The notes under the pieces were generated by a model, which saw only the letters and a program-made list of their open reading frames with translations, was not told the DNA's origin and made no database searches. DNA of 15,756 nucleotides, from the NCBI GenBank assembly GCA_050298035.1, contig JBNKTK010000092.1, positions 1-15,756 of the forward strand, read 5' to 3'. This DNA comes from Gaoshiqia sp050298035 (GTDB taxonomy: Bacteria > Bacteroidota > Bacteroidia > Bacteroidales > Prolixibacteraceae). Each line of letters starts with the position of its first letter. Position 1 is the stretch's first letter. Below are positions 1 through 9,014 of this stretch, in pieces. A program made the translations under genes and the position numbers.

Positions 1-598
1 GTGTCCTATCATAAAGTTTCCACATTAAAGAATAGCGGGCTATTTTGAATAATTTTCAGGAAGAAGATCGCTGTTTAGTTCCTGATTATTGCTGCGTTCA
101 GCATAATCAAAGTAAACTTTGCTTCTACATTCACTTATCGCAATAATTATAAGAGGAAACTCTCATACTTTGCATAAAAAACTGATCTGCTTCGTTAAAT
201 TTAGCGAGCTAGCCCTGCAAAATTTGCCTTGTATATCAGCCTTTTATGTCAATCTGAATGCTAAAAATTTTAATCGAACTCAGGTTATAACAATGCATAC
301 ACAATTTACCAACATGCAGATTTTAGCCAATAATGAATTATAGTATTTGTGATTCTTTTCAAATGGTTGAATAAATTCTTATAAATATCTATAATCCATT
401 TTAATCTAGAATATAAGAGTACTTTCTTCGTTTATAACTTAAATTACTATTATCCAACAGTATGTTCTAATGTGAATTAATTATTTTTGCAAAATGATTT
501 AGCATATATGGCTTAAGTATCTGTAAAAGTACTATATGAAAGACATCGAAATTACTTAGACCCATTATTCATTATCATGCATTTGTGAAACTTGAGTT
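1..598. other. AT-rich region upstream of the HTCS gene, no convincing gene
   Basis: The stretch before the regulator is strongly AT-rich and holds no open frame that resembles a known protein. The longest plus-strand frame (119-343) starts with TTG, is rich in rare-looking composition and matches no family I know. On the minus strand, a frame of about 40 codons runs from roughly 160 down to a TAG near position 48 and could be the tail of a decayed gene, possibly from an insertion sequence; this is weak. A perfect short palindrome (caaagt-aa-actttg) lies at 108-121. I could not find a good Bacteroidetes -33/-7 promoter (TTG, TAnnTTTG) for the regulator; the nearest match, tgcatttg at 578-585, is too close to the start codon to be convincing. 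Confidence 0.5.
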
Positions 599-3500
599 AT
601 GACAACACTGTTGAAACACACAACAACAACAATAATTTTATGGATGTTAGCCATTGCGGTTCAGGCAGAATTGACCAACAGCATGTTCAACATCAGGCAT
701 ATAGGCTATTCAGAAGGTCTCAGCAGTCAACGCGTGTTTTCTATTGTTGAAGATGAGAACGGTGCAATGTGGATTGCTACAAAAGCAGGAATAGATCGCT
801 ATAACGGAAATGTGGTTAAGAGCTATACATTATCGGGCAACTATTATTACGGCGACATGGGCGGGCGTATACTTCGTTTGCTATACGATAAACAGTACGG
901 ATTGTGGGCATATGACAACACAGGAAGGATCTATCGTTATTCGATCCTGAATGACAGATTTGAACAGTACCTGTATCTGGGCCAATTTATCAACGAAGAA
1001 ATCATTTTAAATAAGCTGTCTCTGGATCAGAACGGAACATTATGGTTGGGGCTCAGCATCGGGCTATATAAGAAAGAAGCAGATAAACCTGTCACTTCAG
1101 TCATAAACGGACAATATGTAAATGACATTTTATTCACAGGCGAATCACTTTTTGCCGGTACATCCACGGGGGTGCTTCAACTTTTATACTCGCATCCAGA
1201 CAAGGCAGACTGGCTGTTAAAGGGCAAGGATGTACAGACACTCTTCTACAACGAAAACGGAAATGAACTTTGGATAGGAACCTTCAATAATGGCCTGTGG
1301 GCGATGGATTTAAACACATCAACCCTGCTCCACCTAAAAGAACAAAGTTCCGGTTTTCTGAATCCGATAAGAGCGATCACAAGCTTTGACAAACATACCC
1401 TGCTGGTAGGAATAGACGGAGGAGGAGTTTACGCAGTGGATCTGGATTCGAAAAAATGTCATCTGCTCATGAGTACAGAAGATAGCACAGATATTTTTCT
1501 ACAAGGTAACGGAATCTATGCCGTCACCAGAGACAGACAAGGAAACATCTGGATCGGAAGTTACACCGGAGGTGTATCAGTTGCCATTCTGTTGAAATAC
1601 CCGATTACGGTGTTAACGCATCAAAAAGGTAATACACAATCAATAGCAAATAACAACATCAATGATATAGAAGAGGATACCAACGGAAACCTGTGGTTTG
1701 CCTCCGACTTCGGAATCAGTGTCCGGGATACATCTTCTCACAAATGGGGTCACGGGTTAAAAGGAGTAGTTGTAGTGGCCTTGTGTAAAGGGGAAGATGG
1801 CTCCATGTGGGCAGGAACATATGGAGACGGCATCTACCTTCTGAACAGCCGGCAACAGGTCATCAGTCATCTTACCAAGCAGCAGGGAGGGCTTACAACA
1901 AACTATATTTTTTCGATAAAACAGGATACCGGAGGAAACTTATGGGTGGGAGGTCTGGACGGACAACTGCTGATGATGGATAAAAAGGGATACCCCGAAA
2001 GAGCATACGATATTAAATGGATTAATTCCATAGAGGTGGTCAGCCGTGATCAAATAGCCATCGCCACTGTGAACGGCTTCTGCCTGGTAAACAAACGTAC
2101 CGGAGATATACAACGCTATGTAACCTCTCAGGAATATAAAAAACAAAGTGTCAGTGCCTATATCATATCCATGCTTTTTAATGCAGACAGCACTGTTTGG
2201 CTGGGTACAGAAGGGGGTGGGCTAAGCCTGTACGATATGCGAAACCGAACGGTAAGAACATTCACTACGCAGGACGGCCTTCCGTCTAACGATGTATACA
2301 GCCTGCAACATGATGCCAGAGGACGTCTTTGGATAAGTACGGGGAAAGGGCTTGCACTAATCGAAGACTTTCAGGTATCGAACCTTAATTATGTGGGTGA
2401 CATAGACAAGGAATATAACAAATCGTCTTTTGCCCGACTGACAGACGGAAGATTTGCCTATGGCAGTACAAAAGGCGTTGTTTTAATCACACCCGATGCC
2501 ATCACCATGACAAACTATCAGGCTCAATTGAGATTTACCGGCCTGACAATAGACTATCTGACCGCAGATGAAGAAAAGCGCCTACGCCCTGAAGTCTATG
2601 ATATGTTGGCTAAGGGCATGGTTCAACTTGACTACAAACACAACTCATTCGCTGTCAGCTTCGAGTCGATCAATTATCGCTTTCAACGTGACATTGCTTA
2701 CCAGTATATTCTGGAAGGATACGAGAAATCATGGAGCAGCTTATCGCCCAACGGTATGGTGAGATACACCAATGTATCTCCGGGTTCTTATCTCCTTAAA
2801 GTACGCAACTTGCGACGGAATAACGGAAAAATTATATCCGAACAAACACTTGTATTAAAAGTGGCTCAACCCTGGTGGAATTCATGGTGGGCATGGATCG
2901 TTTACATTTGCATCGGAGGCATCGTCCTTTCCTTTATCTGGCGTTACAAGAGCAATCAACTTCAGAAACGGTACGATGAAGACAAAATAAAGTTTTTCAT
3001 TGATACTGCGCATGACATCAGGACACCTGTAACACTTGTTATGGCTCCTTTAGAAGACCTATGTAAGGAGAAAGGGCTTTCGGACAAAGCCCTTTACCTG
3101 CTGAAACTAGCGCAAAGCAATACAAACAAGCTCTATACTCTCATCACTCAGCTACTTGAATTTGAAAAAGTAGATACACACAAGAAACAGCCGGTATTAA
3201 GCCCGTTAAATCTCAACGACATCCTTGCAGAAGAGATTGCCGGTTTCCAGCCACTGTGCGATAAGAAACAATTGCACTTAAGTCTTTCGCTGCCCGATGA
3301 AGATGTTTACATAATGGCAGACTTACATATTGTAGAGAAACTTCTGGATAATCTTATTTCCAATGCCTGCAAGTATACGATGCCACAGGGTGATGTCTGC
3401 ATAAGTTTAAACTACACAAAACGAAAAGCCATTATAGAAATCAAAGATAGTGGTATTGGCATTCCGAAAAAGGCAAAAAAACATTTGTTCACGGATGTTT

Positions 3501-4612
3501 ACAGAGCCGAAAATACGAAAAAATCGAACGAAGGAGGAACTGGCTTCGGTCTCTTGCAGGCAAGCCGGATAATAAAAACACTGCACGGAAAGATCACCTT
3601 TCAATCCGAAGAGAACAAAGGCAGCACTTTTACAGTAACGTTACCCAGAACCTATGACCTTCCCCAACCTGTCTCTAAGCAAAATATTACACCTAAGGAG
3701 CTCGTACTCTCCGGATCTACAGATGTTGCAAAGCAAGAAGTGAGCGAGACCGGGAATATAAGCAGGCAATCGGGGAAAGATACCCTGCTTATAGTAGAAG
3801 ATCACGAAGCCCTCCGATACTACTTGCGTAAAACGTTCGAGAACGACTTCAGGGTGGTTGACGTTTCAGACGGAGAAGAAGCACTCTCATACCTCGAAAA
3901 TGAATACCCGGATCTGATACTATCCGATGTTATGATGCCTGGTATACAAGGGGATGAACTTTGCAGAATGGTCAAAGACAATCCGGACACCTCGGGTATA
4001 CCATTCATCCTGCTTACTGCAAAGGTTAATCATGCTGCCACCGTTGAAGGACTACAAAAAGGTGCTGACGACTATATTCCCAAACCTTTCAGCACCGAGA
4101 TTCTAACACTGAAAGTACAGAGCCTGATTGCTAACAGAAACAGGCAAAGGGACTTTTTTATGCGGCAAGCTTTGCTGCAAGTTGAAGCAGGTAAAATACA
4201 TCCAGATACTAATGAAAGTCAGAATACAACCATAAAAACCGATGACAATAAGACGGATGAACCAGATTCGGATATACTTTCGGAAAGCGATCGTCAGTTT
4301 ATCACACAGGCGACTCAGATTATCATCGGTAACATAAGCAACATGGATTTTAATATCAATACGCTTTGCCAGGAAATGGCCATGAGCCGAACGCTCTTTT
4401 ACAGCCGCCTTAAATCGTTGACCGGAAAAGGACCACAAGAGTTCATACGCATCATCCGGCTTCAGAAAGCTGCCGAACTATTGAAAGAAGGTAAAAACGT
4501 AACAGAAGTTGCTACAGACACCGGATTTGTAAATACAAAATATTTTAGTTCGCTATTTAAGAAACAATTTGGCATACAACCCAGCAGATACAATCAATCC
4601 GATTCAGCGTAG
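599..4612 (+). CDS. Hybrid two-component system sensor histidine kinase/response regulator (HTCS), Reg_prop-Y_Y_Y-HisKA-HATPase-REC-AraC
   Basis: A one-protein sensor and transcription regulator of 1337 residues, the usual HTCS size. A signal peptide (residues 1 to about 23, ending VQA) sends the sensor to the periplasm. Reg_prop propeller blades follow, seen as repeated N/D-G-x-L/I/M-W-I/V/L-G/A motifs near residues 54, 143, 221, 313, 361, 399, 446, 531 and 573. A Y_Y_Y domain lies at about 697-745 and a membrane segment at about 764-781. The kinase has the phosphoacceptor His805 (A-H-D-I-R-T-P), N-box Asn922, G1 box D950-S-G-I-G and G2 box G979-G-T-G-F-G-L. The receiver has acidic D1068, phosphoacceptor D1110, T1140 and K1162. 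An AraC-type helix-turn-helix domain fills about 1238-1335. All key residues are present, so it should be active. By family knowledge it binds an oligosaccharide breakdown product and activates the adjacent PUL. The direct repeat at 4759-4791 is its likely target (inference). Confidence 0.96.
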   Translation: MTTLLKHTTTTIILWMLAIAVQAELTNSMFNIRHIGYSEGLSSQRVFSIVEDENGAMWIATKAGIDRYNGNVVKSYTLSGNYYYGDMGGRILRLLYDKQYGLWAYDNTGRIYRYSILNDRFEQYLYLGQFINEEIILNKLSLDQNGTLWLGLSIGLYKKEADKPVTSVINGQYVNDILFTGESLFAGTSTGVLQLLYSHPDKADWLLKGKDVQTLFYNENGNELWIGTFNNGLWAMDLNTSTLLHLKEQSSGFLNPIRAITSFDKHTLLVGIDGGGVYAVDLDSKKCHLLMSTEDSTDIFLQGNGIYAVTRDRQGNIWIGSYTGGVSVAILLKYPITVLTHQKGNTQSIANNNINDIEEDTNGNLWFASDFGISVRDTSSHKWGHGLKGVVVVALCKGEDGSMWAGTYGDGIYLLNSRQQVISHLTKQQGGLTTNYIFSIKQDTGGNLWVGGLDGQLLMMDKKGYPERAYDIKWINSIEVVSRDQIAIATVNGFCLVNKRTGDIQRYVTSQEYKKQSVSAYIISMLFNADSTVWLGTEGGGLSLYDMRNRTVRTFTTQDGLPSNDVYSLQHDARGRLWISTGKGLALIEDFQVSNLNYVGDIDKEYNKSSFARLTDGRFAYGSTKGVVLITPDAITMTNYQAQLRFTGLTIDYLTADEEKRLRPEVYDMLAKGMVQLDYKHNSFAVSFESINYRFQRDIAYQYILEGYEKSWSSLSPNGMVRYTNVSPGSYLLKVRNLRRNNGKIISEQTLVLKVAQPWWNSWWAWIVYICIGGIVLSFIWRYKSNQLQKRYDEDKIKFFIDTAHDIRTPVTLVMAPLEDLCKEKGLSDKALYLLKLAQSNTNKLYTLITQLLEFEKVDTHKKQPVLSPLNLNDILAEEIAGFQPLCDKKQLHLSLSLPDEDVYIMADLHIVEKLLDNLISNACKYTMPQGDVCISLNYTKRKAIIEIKDSGIGIPKKAKKHLFTDVYRAENTKKSNEGGTGFGLLQASRIIKTLHGKITFQSEENKGSTFTVTLPRTYDLPQPVSKQNITPKELVLSGSTDVAKQEVSETGNISRQSGKDTLLIVEDHEALRYYLRKTFENDFRVVDVSDGEEALSYLENEYPDLILSDVMMPGIQGDELCRMVKDNPDTSGIPFILLTAKVNHAATVEGLQKGADDYIPKPFSTEILTLKVQSLIANRNRQRDFFMRQALLQVEAGKIHPDTNESQNTTIKTDDNKTDEPDSDILSESDRQFITQATQIIIGNISNMDFNINTLCQEMAMSRTLFYSRLKSLTGKGPQEFIRIIRLQKAAELLKEGKNVTEVATDTGFVNTKYFSSLFKKQFGIQPSRYNQSDSA

Positions 4613-4758
4613 TAATCAATTAAAGAACGGAATTTATTCGATTAACATGTCGATGGCTTGCTACCTTTTATTAACACAACTACAACCTGCAAGAATATAC
4701 ATAACACATGCAGATCTATAGGAATTTGAAGACTCTACATTGGAGGATTTAAAGAAAA

Positions 4759-4791
4759 TGTCAGTTATCAAACCTTATTTGTCAGTTATCA
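4759..4791 (+). promoter_or_regulatory. Putative HTCS operator: 12-base direct repeat, 21-base spacing
   Basis: The sequence tgtcagttatca occurs exactly at 4759-4770 and again at 4780-4791, start-to-start distance 21 bases, or two turns of the helix. AraC-family dimers are known to bind direct repeats on one face of DNA with about this spacing, and the regulator encoded just upstream ends in an AraC domain. A partial third copy (tgtca) begins at 4808. The pair ends about 40 bases before the candidate -7 element, a reasonable place for an activator. The binding assignment is inference. Confidence 0.6.
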
Positions 4792-4830
4792 GCCCATTGT
4801 TTTTACCTGTCATGTGCATTTTTACACTGC

Positions 4831-4837
4831 TATTTTG
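4831..4837 (+). promoter_or_regulatory. Possible -7 promoter element of the PUL operon
   Basis: The bases tattttg resemble the Bacteroidetes -7 consensus TAnnTTTG but are one base short. No good -33 TTG box lies at the usual distance upstream, which would fit an activator-dependent promoter. Transcription would start near 4841-4845, giving a leader of about 100 bases. Weak call. Confidence 0.25.
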
Positions 4838-4944
4838 AGCAAAAGACTAACTAAAAACGATCTATTCGTATGCACATCCGGCAAATGTTTGGTGCAGTCC
4901 ACACTCATAATAGCACAGAATAATATTAACTAAATATTTGTAAT

Positions 4945-5766
4945 ATGAAAAAAACAGCTTTGTTTCTACTCTTATCATGTTTAATTCTACAATCATGTTC
5001 ATCACAAGGTGATGAGGATATTGGAGAACACCCTGATTTATTTTTCAATGATGATTTTGAAACTTTGGATGAAAGCATCTGGACCAAAGAAGTGCATGAA
5101 GCCGGATGGGTAAACCAGGAATTGCAAGCTTACAATAAAGCCTATGTTTCGGTGGGTGTTGATGAAGGTAAATCGGTGCTGATTCTGACAGCCGAACGCA
5201 AAGGCAATAAAATCTACTCCGGACGCGTAAATACCCAGGGAAAAAAGAACTTTAAATATAAAAAAATAGAAGCAAGCATCAAGCTGCCCAAAACAGCCAA
5301 TGGCCTTTGGCCGGCATTCTGGATGATGGGTGACAACAGTAAGCCTTGGCCGCAATGCGGAGAAATAGATATTATGGAGATGGGTGAACACAGCGGAATT
5401 GCAGGAGCGACTACAGAAACATTCCTGAACTCTGCAATCCACTACGGAAACGATGCCGAATCGGGACATCAGCAAGAATATCAGGCTGCCAATGTCGCTT
5501 ATAGTTTGCAAGATGGCCAATACCATGTTTTTGCATTAGACTGGAACAAAGACCGATTAACAGTATCGGTTGATAATATAGAATTTCATTCGTTCGACAT
5601 CAGCGAATCCAGCGGACGCGCTGCATATTTCCAAGACAACTTCTTCATTTTGTTTGATCTGGCTGTTGGTGGTTCTTTTACCGGTATAACTGATATTAAT
5701 GATATTACAGCTTTAAAAGACGGACAAAAAGTGAATATGTATATCGACTGGGTAAAAATTTATTAA
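4945..5766 (+). CDS. GH16 endo-beta-glucanase lipoprotein (laminarinase / mixed-linkage glucanase type)
   Basis: A 273-residue enzyme that should cut internal bonds of a beta-1,3- or mixed beta-1,3/1,4-glucan. A lipoprotein signal peptide ends at L-Q-S-C, lipidated Cys18, followed by S-S-Q-G-D-E-D; this acidic patch resembles the Bacteroidetes surface-export signal, so the enzyme is probably on the outer cell face. The GH16 domain fills about residues 32-273. The catalytic motif is E140-I-D142-I-M-E145: nucleophile E140, assisting D142, acid/base E145. The extra residue (ExDxxE) marks the beta-bulge group, mainly laminarinases and relatives, and differs from the ExDxE of classical bacterial lichenases. 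The upstream G-L-W-P-A-F-W-M-M (120-128) is typical of the group. No extra binding module is present. It is first in the operon and ends 17 bases before the SusC gene. Exact substrate preference cannot be read from sequence. Confidence 0.94.
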   Translation: MKKTALFLLLSCLILQSCSSQGDEDIGEHPDLFFNDDFETLDESIWTKEVHEAGWVNQELQAYNKAYVSVGVDEGKSVLILTAERKGNKIYSGRVNTQGKKNFKYKKIEASIKLPKTANGLWPAFWMMGDNSKPWPQCGEIDIMEMGEHSGIAGATTETFLNSAIHYGNDAESGHQQEYQAANVAYSLQDGQYHVFALDWNKDRLTVSVDNIEFHSFDISESSGRAAYFQDNFFILFDLAVGGSFTGITDINDITALKDGQKVNMYIDWVKIY

Positions 5767-5783
5767 TCTTAACAATAAACTCA

Positions 5784-8700
5784 ATGAATATAAAAGCATA
5801 CAAATACATTCTGTTTTGCGGGCTACTATCTATGTGCCTGTTCGGAAGCGTATTTCAAATGAAAGCAGCAGAATCAATGTATTCTGCCACACAGCAAAAA
5901 GACATCAAAGTAACGGGATTAGTAAGAGATAATCTAGGCCCTATAACAGGAGCAAATATTATTGAAAAAGGAGATAACCGCAACGGAACTATAACTGATG
6001 CAAATGGCGAGTTCAGCCTGAATGTCAGTCCGGGAGCCACCCTTATTATTAGTTTTATCGGTTACGAAGCACAAGAAGTTGCGGCCAGTGAGGTTCCTCT
6101 GAATATTACTCTTGAAGGATCTGTTGAAATGTTTGACGATGTGGTTGTTACAGCACTGGGAATCAAGAGAGAACGTAAAGCACTAGGTTATAATGTGGCG
6201 GAAGTAAAAGGCGATGCGTTTACAAAAGCCAAGGAAACCAATGTCATCAATTCAATGGCAGGGCGTGTTCCCGGACTTGTTGTCAGTCAAACAGCGGGCG
6301 GCCCCTCAGGTTCTACCCGCGTTCTCCTGCGCGGTAACACTGAAATGACCGGAAATAATCAGCCGCTGTATGTAATCGATGGTGTTCCTCTGGACAATAC
6401 CAATTACGGAAGTGCAGGTACATCCGGAGGTTTCGATCTTGGCGATGGTATTTCAGGCATTAACCCCGATGATATCGAAAATATGTCTGTACTTAAAGGC
6501 CCTGCCGCATCTGCTCTTTATGGCAGCCGCGCCAGCCATGGTGTTATCCTGATCACCACAAAAAAAGCCAACGGCAAGGACAGTTTTAGTTTGGAATACA
6601 ATGGAACGTTGACTTTTGACACACAACTTGCTAAATGGAACAACATACAACAGGTTTATGGTATGGGCAGCAATGGAACCTACAGTATCGATGCCGTATC
6701 AAACACCAACAAAAGCTGGGGTGCGAAAGCAGACGGAAGCAATTCCCTGAGATATTTTGACGGTGTTGAGCGGCCATACCGCATCATACCCGACAACACC
6801 TCAGGCTTTTTCCGTACAGGACTTACTGCCAGCAATACAGCCATCATCAACTCAAACTCAGGAAATAGTGGCATACGCTTCACTTATACTGACATGCGTA
6901 ACAAAGACATTGTTCCGGAAACTCAAATGAGTCGTAATATATTGAAACTAGGTACCAACACTTCACTGAACAAGGTGGATCTCTTTTTCAATGTTAACTA
7001 TCTGCACGAGTCCGTAGAAAACCGCCCCGCGCTTGGCGATAGCAAATCAAACATTGGTAAAAACCTGATGACACTGGCTACCACCTACGACCAAAGCTGG
7101 CTAAGAACCTACCAGGATGAAAATGGAGAGTACTCCAACTGGAACGGCATGGATCCCTACAATGTGAATCCCTATTGGGATGTTTATAAAAATTCCAACG
7201 ACTCGAAGAAAAATCAATTCCGCTTCAGTGGGAAAGCAGTTTGGAATATCAATGAGCATCTGAAGTTACAGGGAACAGCCGGCTCCGAACTCAATTGGTT
7301 TACTTTCGAGGACTTTAAAGCTCCTACTACGCCCGGCTTTGAAGCAGGACGACTTCAGAACAATTCCTTCGAAAACCAAATGTACAATTTTGAGTTACTC
7401 GCCCTTTTCAACAAAAGCTGGGGAGATTTTAACCTTAGTACTACCCTCGGGGGGAATATGTACAAAGTAAATAACAAAACCACAGTTATTACTGCTCAGG
7501 ATATGCAAGTGCATGATGTAGTGGCTTTTATGAGCTTCAACGAAACCAGCATAGATTATAATACTTATCGCAAGCAAATTAATTCGGCCTTTGGTGCTGT
7601 TAATTTGGGATGGAGACACATGCTCTATTTAGATGCCACACTAAGGGGTGACCAATCATCAACCCTACCTACCAGCAATAACACATATGTTTACCCCTCA
7701 TTTTCAGGTAGCTTTGTATTCTCAGAACTTCTTCAAATAAAAGAGATCATGCCTTACGGAAAGCTTCGTATGTCATGGGCTCAGGTGGGTAGCGATACAG
7801 ATCCTTACCAGTTAGGGCTGGTATACACCAAGTCCAAATTTTCTTATCCCGGCTACACCATCGGATATATCAACAACAATATGATTCCAAACAAGGACTT
7901 AAAACCTACCAGAACCAACTCTTTTGAAATAGGTTTGGATACTAAGTTTCTGAATAATCGGGTTGGTGTTGATTTTACCTATTATACACAGATCAGTAAA
8001 AACCAGATTATGGGCATGGCCAATTCCGCTGCATCAGGCTACAACTACCGATTGATCAATGCCGGTGAAATTGAAAATAAAGGTATAGAAATAGCACTCA
8101 ATACACGCCCGGTTGAAACCGACAACTTCTCATGGGATTTAAATCTGAATTTCTCGAAAAATAGCAACAAAGTAATATCGCTTGTTGATGATATGGATAT
8201 GTTTGAGTTAGAAAAAGCTCCCTGGCTCGATGTGCTGGTAGCTGCCAAAGTCGGCGAGAATTTCGGATCGATTGTTGGGCCTGACTTTAAATACAATGAA
8301 AATGGAGATATACTCATCGACCCGAAGACTGGTTTACCTCAATACGACAATAGTAATCATGTGTTGGGTAATGCATCCTGGGACTGGACCGGAGGTTTAA
8401 CTACGACTCTGACTTACAAAAGAGTGTCTCTTTCTGCTGTTGCTGATGTAAAGGTAGGTGCCGACCTCTACTCCATGTCTGCCCGTGCAGCTCATGAATC
8501 TGGCAAGAGCAAAGCAACAATTGCTGGACGTGAGGGATGGTACCGATCTGAAGAACAACGTCAGGCTGCCGGTATTGCCAAAGGTTCTTCTGAATGGAGC
8601 CCAACAGGAGGTTTTATCGCTCCCGGCGTAATTGACAATGGGGATGGCACTTATCGTTCCAATGATATTTACATCAACCCCGAGGATTATTGGATGAATG

Positions 8701-8975
8701 TAAGCCGTAACGCGCCATCCATGTTTGTCTATGACAACTCGTATGTTAAGTTAAGGGAACTAACACTGAGTTACCAAGTTCCAAAGGCATTATTAAAAAA
8801 TGTTGTAGAAAGCCTTAATGTTTCGTTCGTTGCACGTAACCCATTTATCATATGGAAAAACATTCCGAACATCGATCCGGATTCCAATTACAACAACACG
8901 ACTGGTATGGGCTTAGAGTATGGCTCCTTACCATCGCGCAGAAGCTATGGGTTCAACGTCAATATAAAATTCTAA
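5784..8975 (+). CDS. SusC/RagA-like TonB-dependent outer-membrane transporter
   Basis: A 1063-residue outer-membrane transporter that imports glycan fragments into the periplasm using energy from TonB. The parts in order are: a signal peptide ending near residue 29 (M-K-A-A); a CarboxypepD_reg-like N-terminal domain at about 41-110 (I-K-V-T-G-L-V-R-D to F-I-G-Y-E); a TonB box at about 117-124 (F-D-D-V-V-V-T-A); a plug domain at about 135-260 with the family motifs G-R-V-P-G-L-V-V, L-Y-V-I-D-G-V-P-L and L-K-G-P-A-A-S-A-L-Y-G-S; then the barrel to the end. The protein ends in Phe (V-N-I-K-F), the usual outer-membrane barrel signal. Length is normal and there is no frameshift. The SusD-like partner gene follows after 39 bases, as is standard for these pairs, in which SusD acts as a lid on the barrel. 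Confidence 0.97.
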   Translation: MNIKAYKYILFCGLLSMCLFGSVFQMKAAESMYSATQQKDIKVTGLVRDNLGPITGANIIEKGDNRNGTITDANGEFSLNVSPGATLIISFIGYEAQEVAASEVPLNITLEGSVEMFDDVVVTALGIKRERKALGYNVAEVKGDAFTKAKETNVINSMAGRVPGLVVSQTAGGPSGSTRVLLRGNTEMTGNNQPLYVIDGVPLDNTNYGSAGTSGGFDLGDGISGINPDDIENMSVLKGPAASALYGSRASHGVILITTKKANGKDSFSLEYNGTLTFDTQLAKWNNIQQVYGMGSNGTYSIDAVSNTNKSWGAKADGSNSLRYFDGVERPYRIIPDNTSGFFRTGLTASNTAIINSNSGNSGIRFTYTDMRNKDIVPETQMSRNILKLGTNTSLNKVDLFFNVNYLHESVENRPALGDSKSNIGKNLMTLATTYDQSWLRTYQDENGEYSNWNGMDPYNVNPYWDVYKNSNDSKKNQFRFSGKAVWNINEHLKLQGTAGSELNWFTFEDFKAPTTPGFEAGRLQNNSFENQMYNFELLALFNKSWGDFNLSTTLGGNMYKVNNKTTVITAQDMQVHDVVAFMSFNETSIDYNTYRKQINSAFGAVNLGWRHMLYLDATLRGDQSSTLPTSNNTYVYPSFSGSFVFSELLQIKEIMPYGKLRMSWAQVGSDTDPYQLGLVYTKSKFSYPGYTIGYINNNMIPNKDLKPTRTNSFEIGLDTKFLNNRVGVDFTYYTQISKNQIMGMANSAASGYNYRLINAGEIENKGIEIALNTRPVETDNFSWDLNLNFSKNSNKVISLVDDMDMFELEKAPWLDVLVAAKVGENFGSIVGPDFKYNENGDILIDPKTGLPQYDNSNHVLGNASWDWTGGLTTTLTYKRVSLSAVADVKVGADLYSMSARAAHESGKSKATIAGREGWYRSEEQRQAAGIAKGSSEWSPTGGFIAPGVIDNGDGTYRSNDIYINPEDYWMNVSRNAPSMFVYDNSYVKLRELTLSYQVPKALLKNVVESLNVSFVARNPFIIWKNIPNIDPDSNYNNTTGMGLEYGSLPSRRSYGFNVNIKF

Positions 8976-9014
8976 AAGAATTTAAAGTTTAATTATCTAC
9001 AAAGAATATATACA

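Larger units (their letters stand above)
4613..4944 (+). promoter_or_regulatory. Control region between the HTCS gene and the PUL operon
   Basis: These 332 bases hold no gene. Their position between the regulator and the first structural gene is where an HTCS-dependent promoter is expected. Visible elements are the 12-base direct repeat (4759-4770 and 4780-4791), a possible -7 element at 4831-4837, and a leader of about 100 bases before the GH16 start. The leader carries short inverted repeats: tgcac/gtgca (4871-4875 and 4892-4896), and the alternative acat/atgt (4874-4877 and 4885-4888). Another 8-base inverted pair, atgtgcat at 4812-4819 and atgcacat at 4870-4877, spans the proposed start site. 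No clear terminator for the HTCS gene is seen, so some read-through into the operon is possible. Confidence 0.6.

Noticed and set aside
119..343. Plus-strand frame of 74 codons upstream of the HTCS gene
   Set aside because: It starts with TTG, has no recognisable domain, lies in very AT-rich DNA and resembles no known small protein.
578..585. tgcatttg as a -7 promoter element for the HTCS gene
   Set aside because: It has one mismatch to TAnnTTTG, lacks a -33 box and would leave a leader of only a few bases before the start codon.
5038..5526. Minus-strand frame of 162 codons inside the GH16 gene
   Set aside because: It lies fully within an intact gene with clear catalytic motifs and is a shadow frame with no protein-like features.
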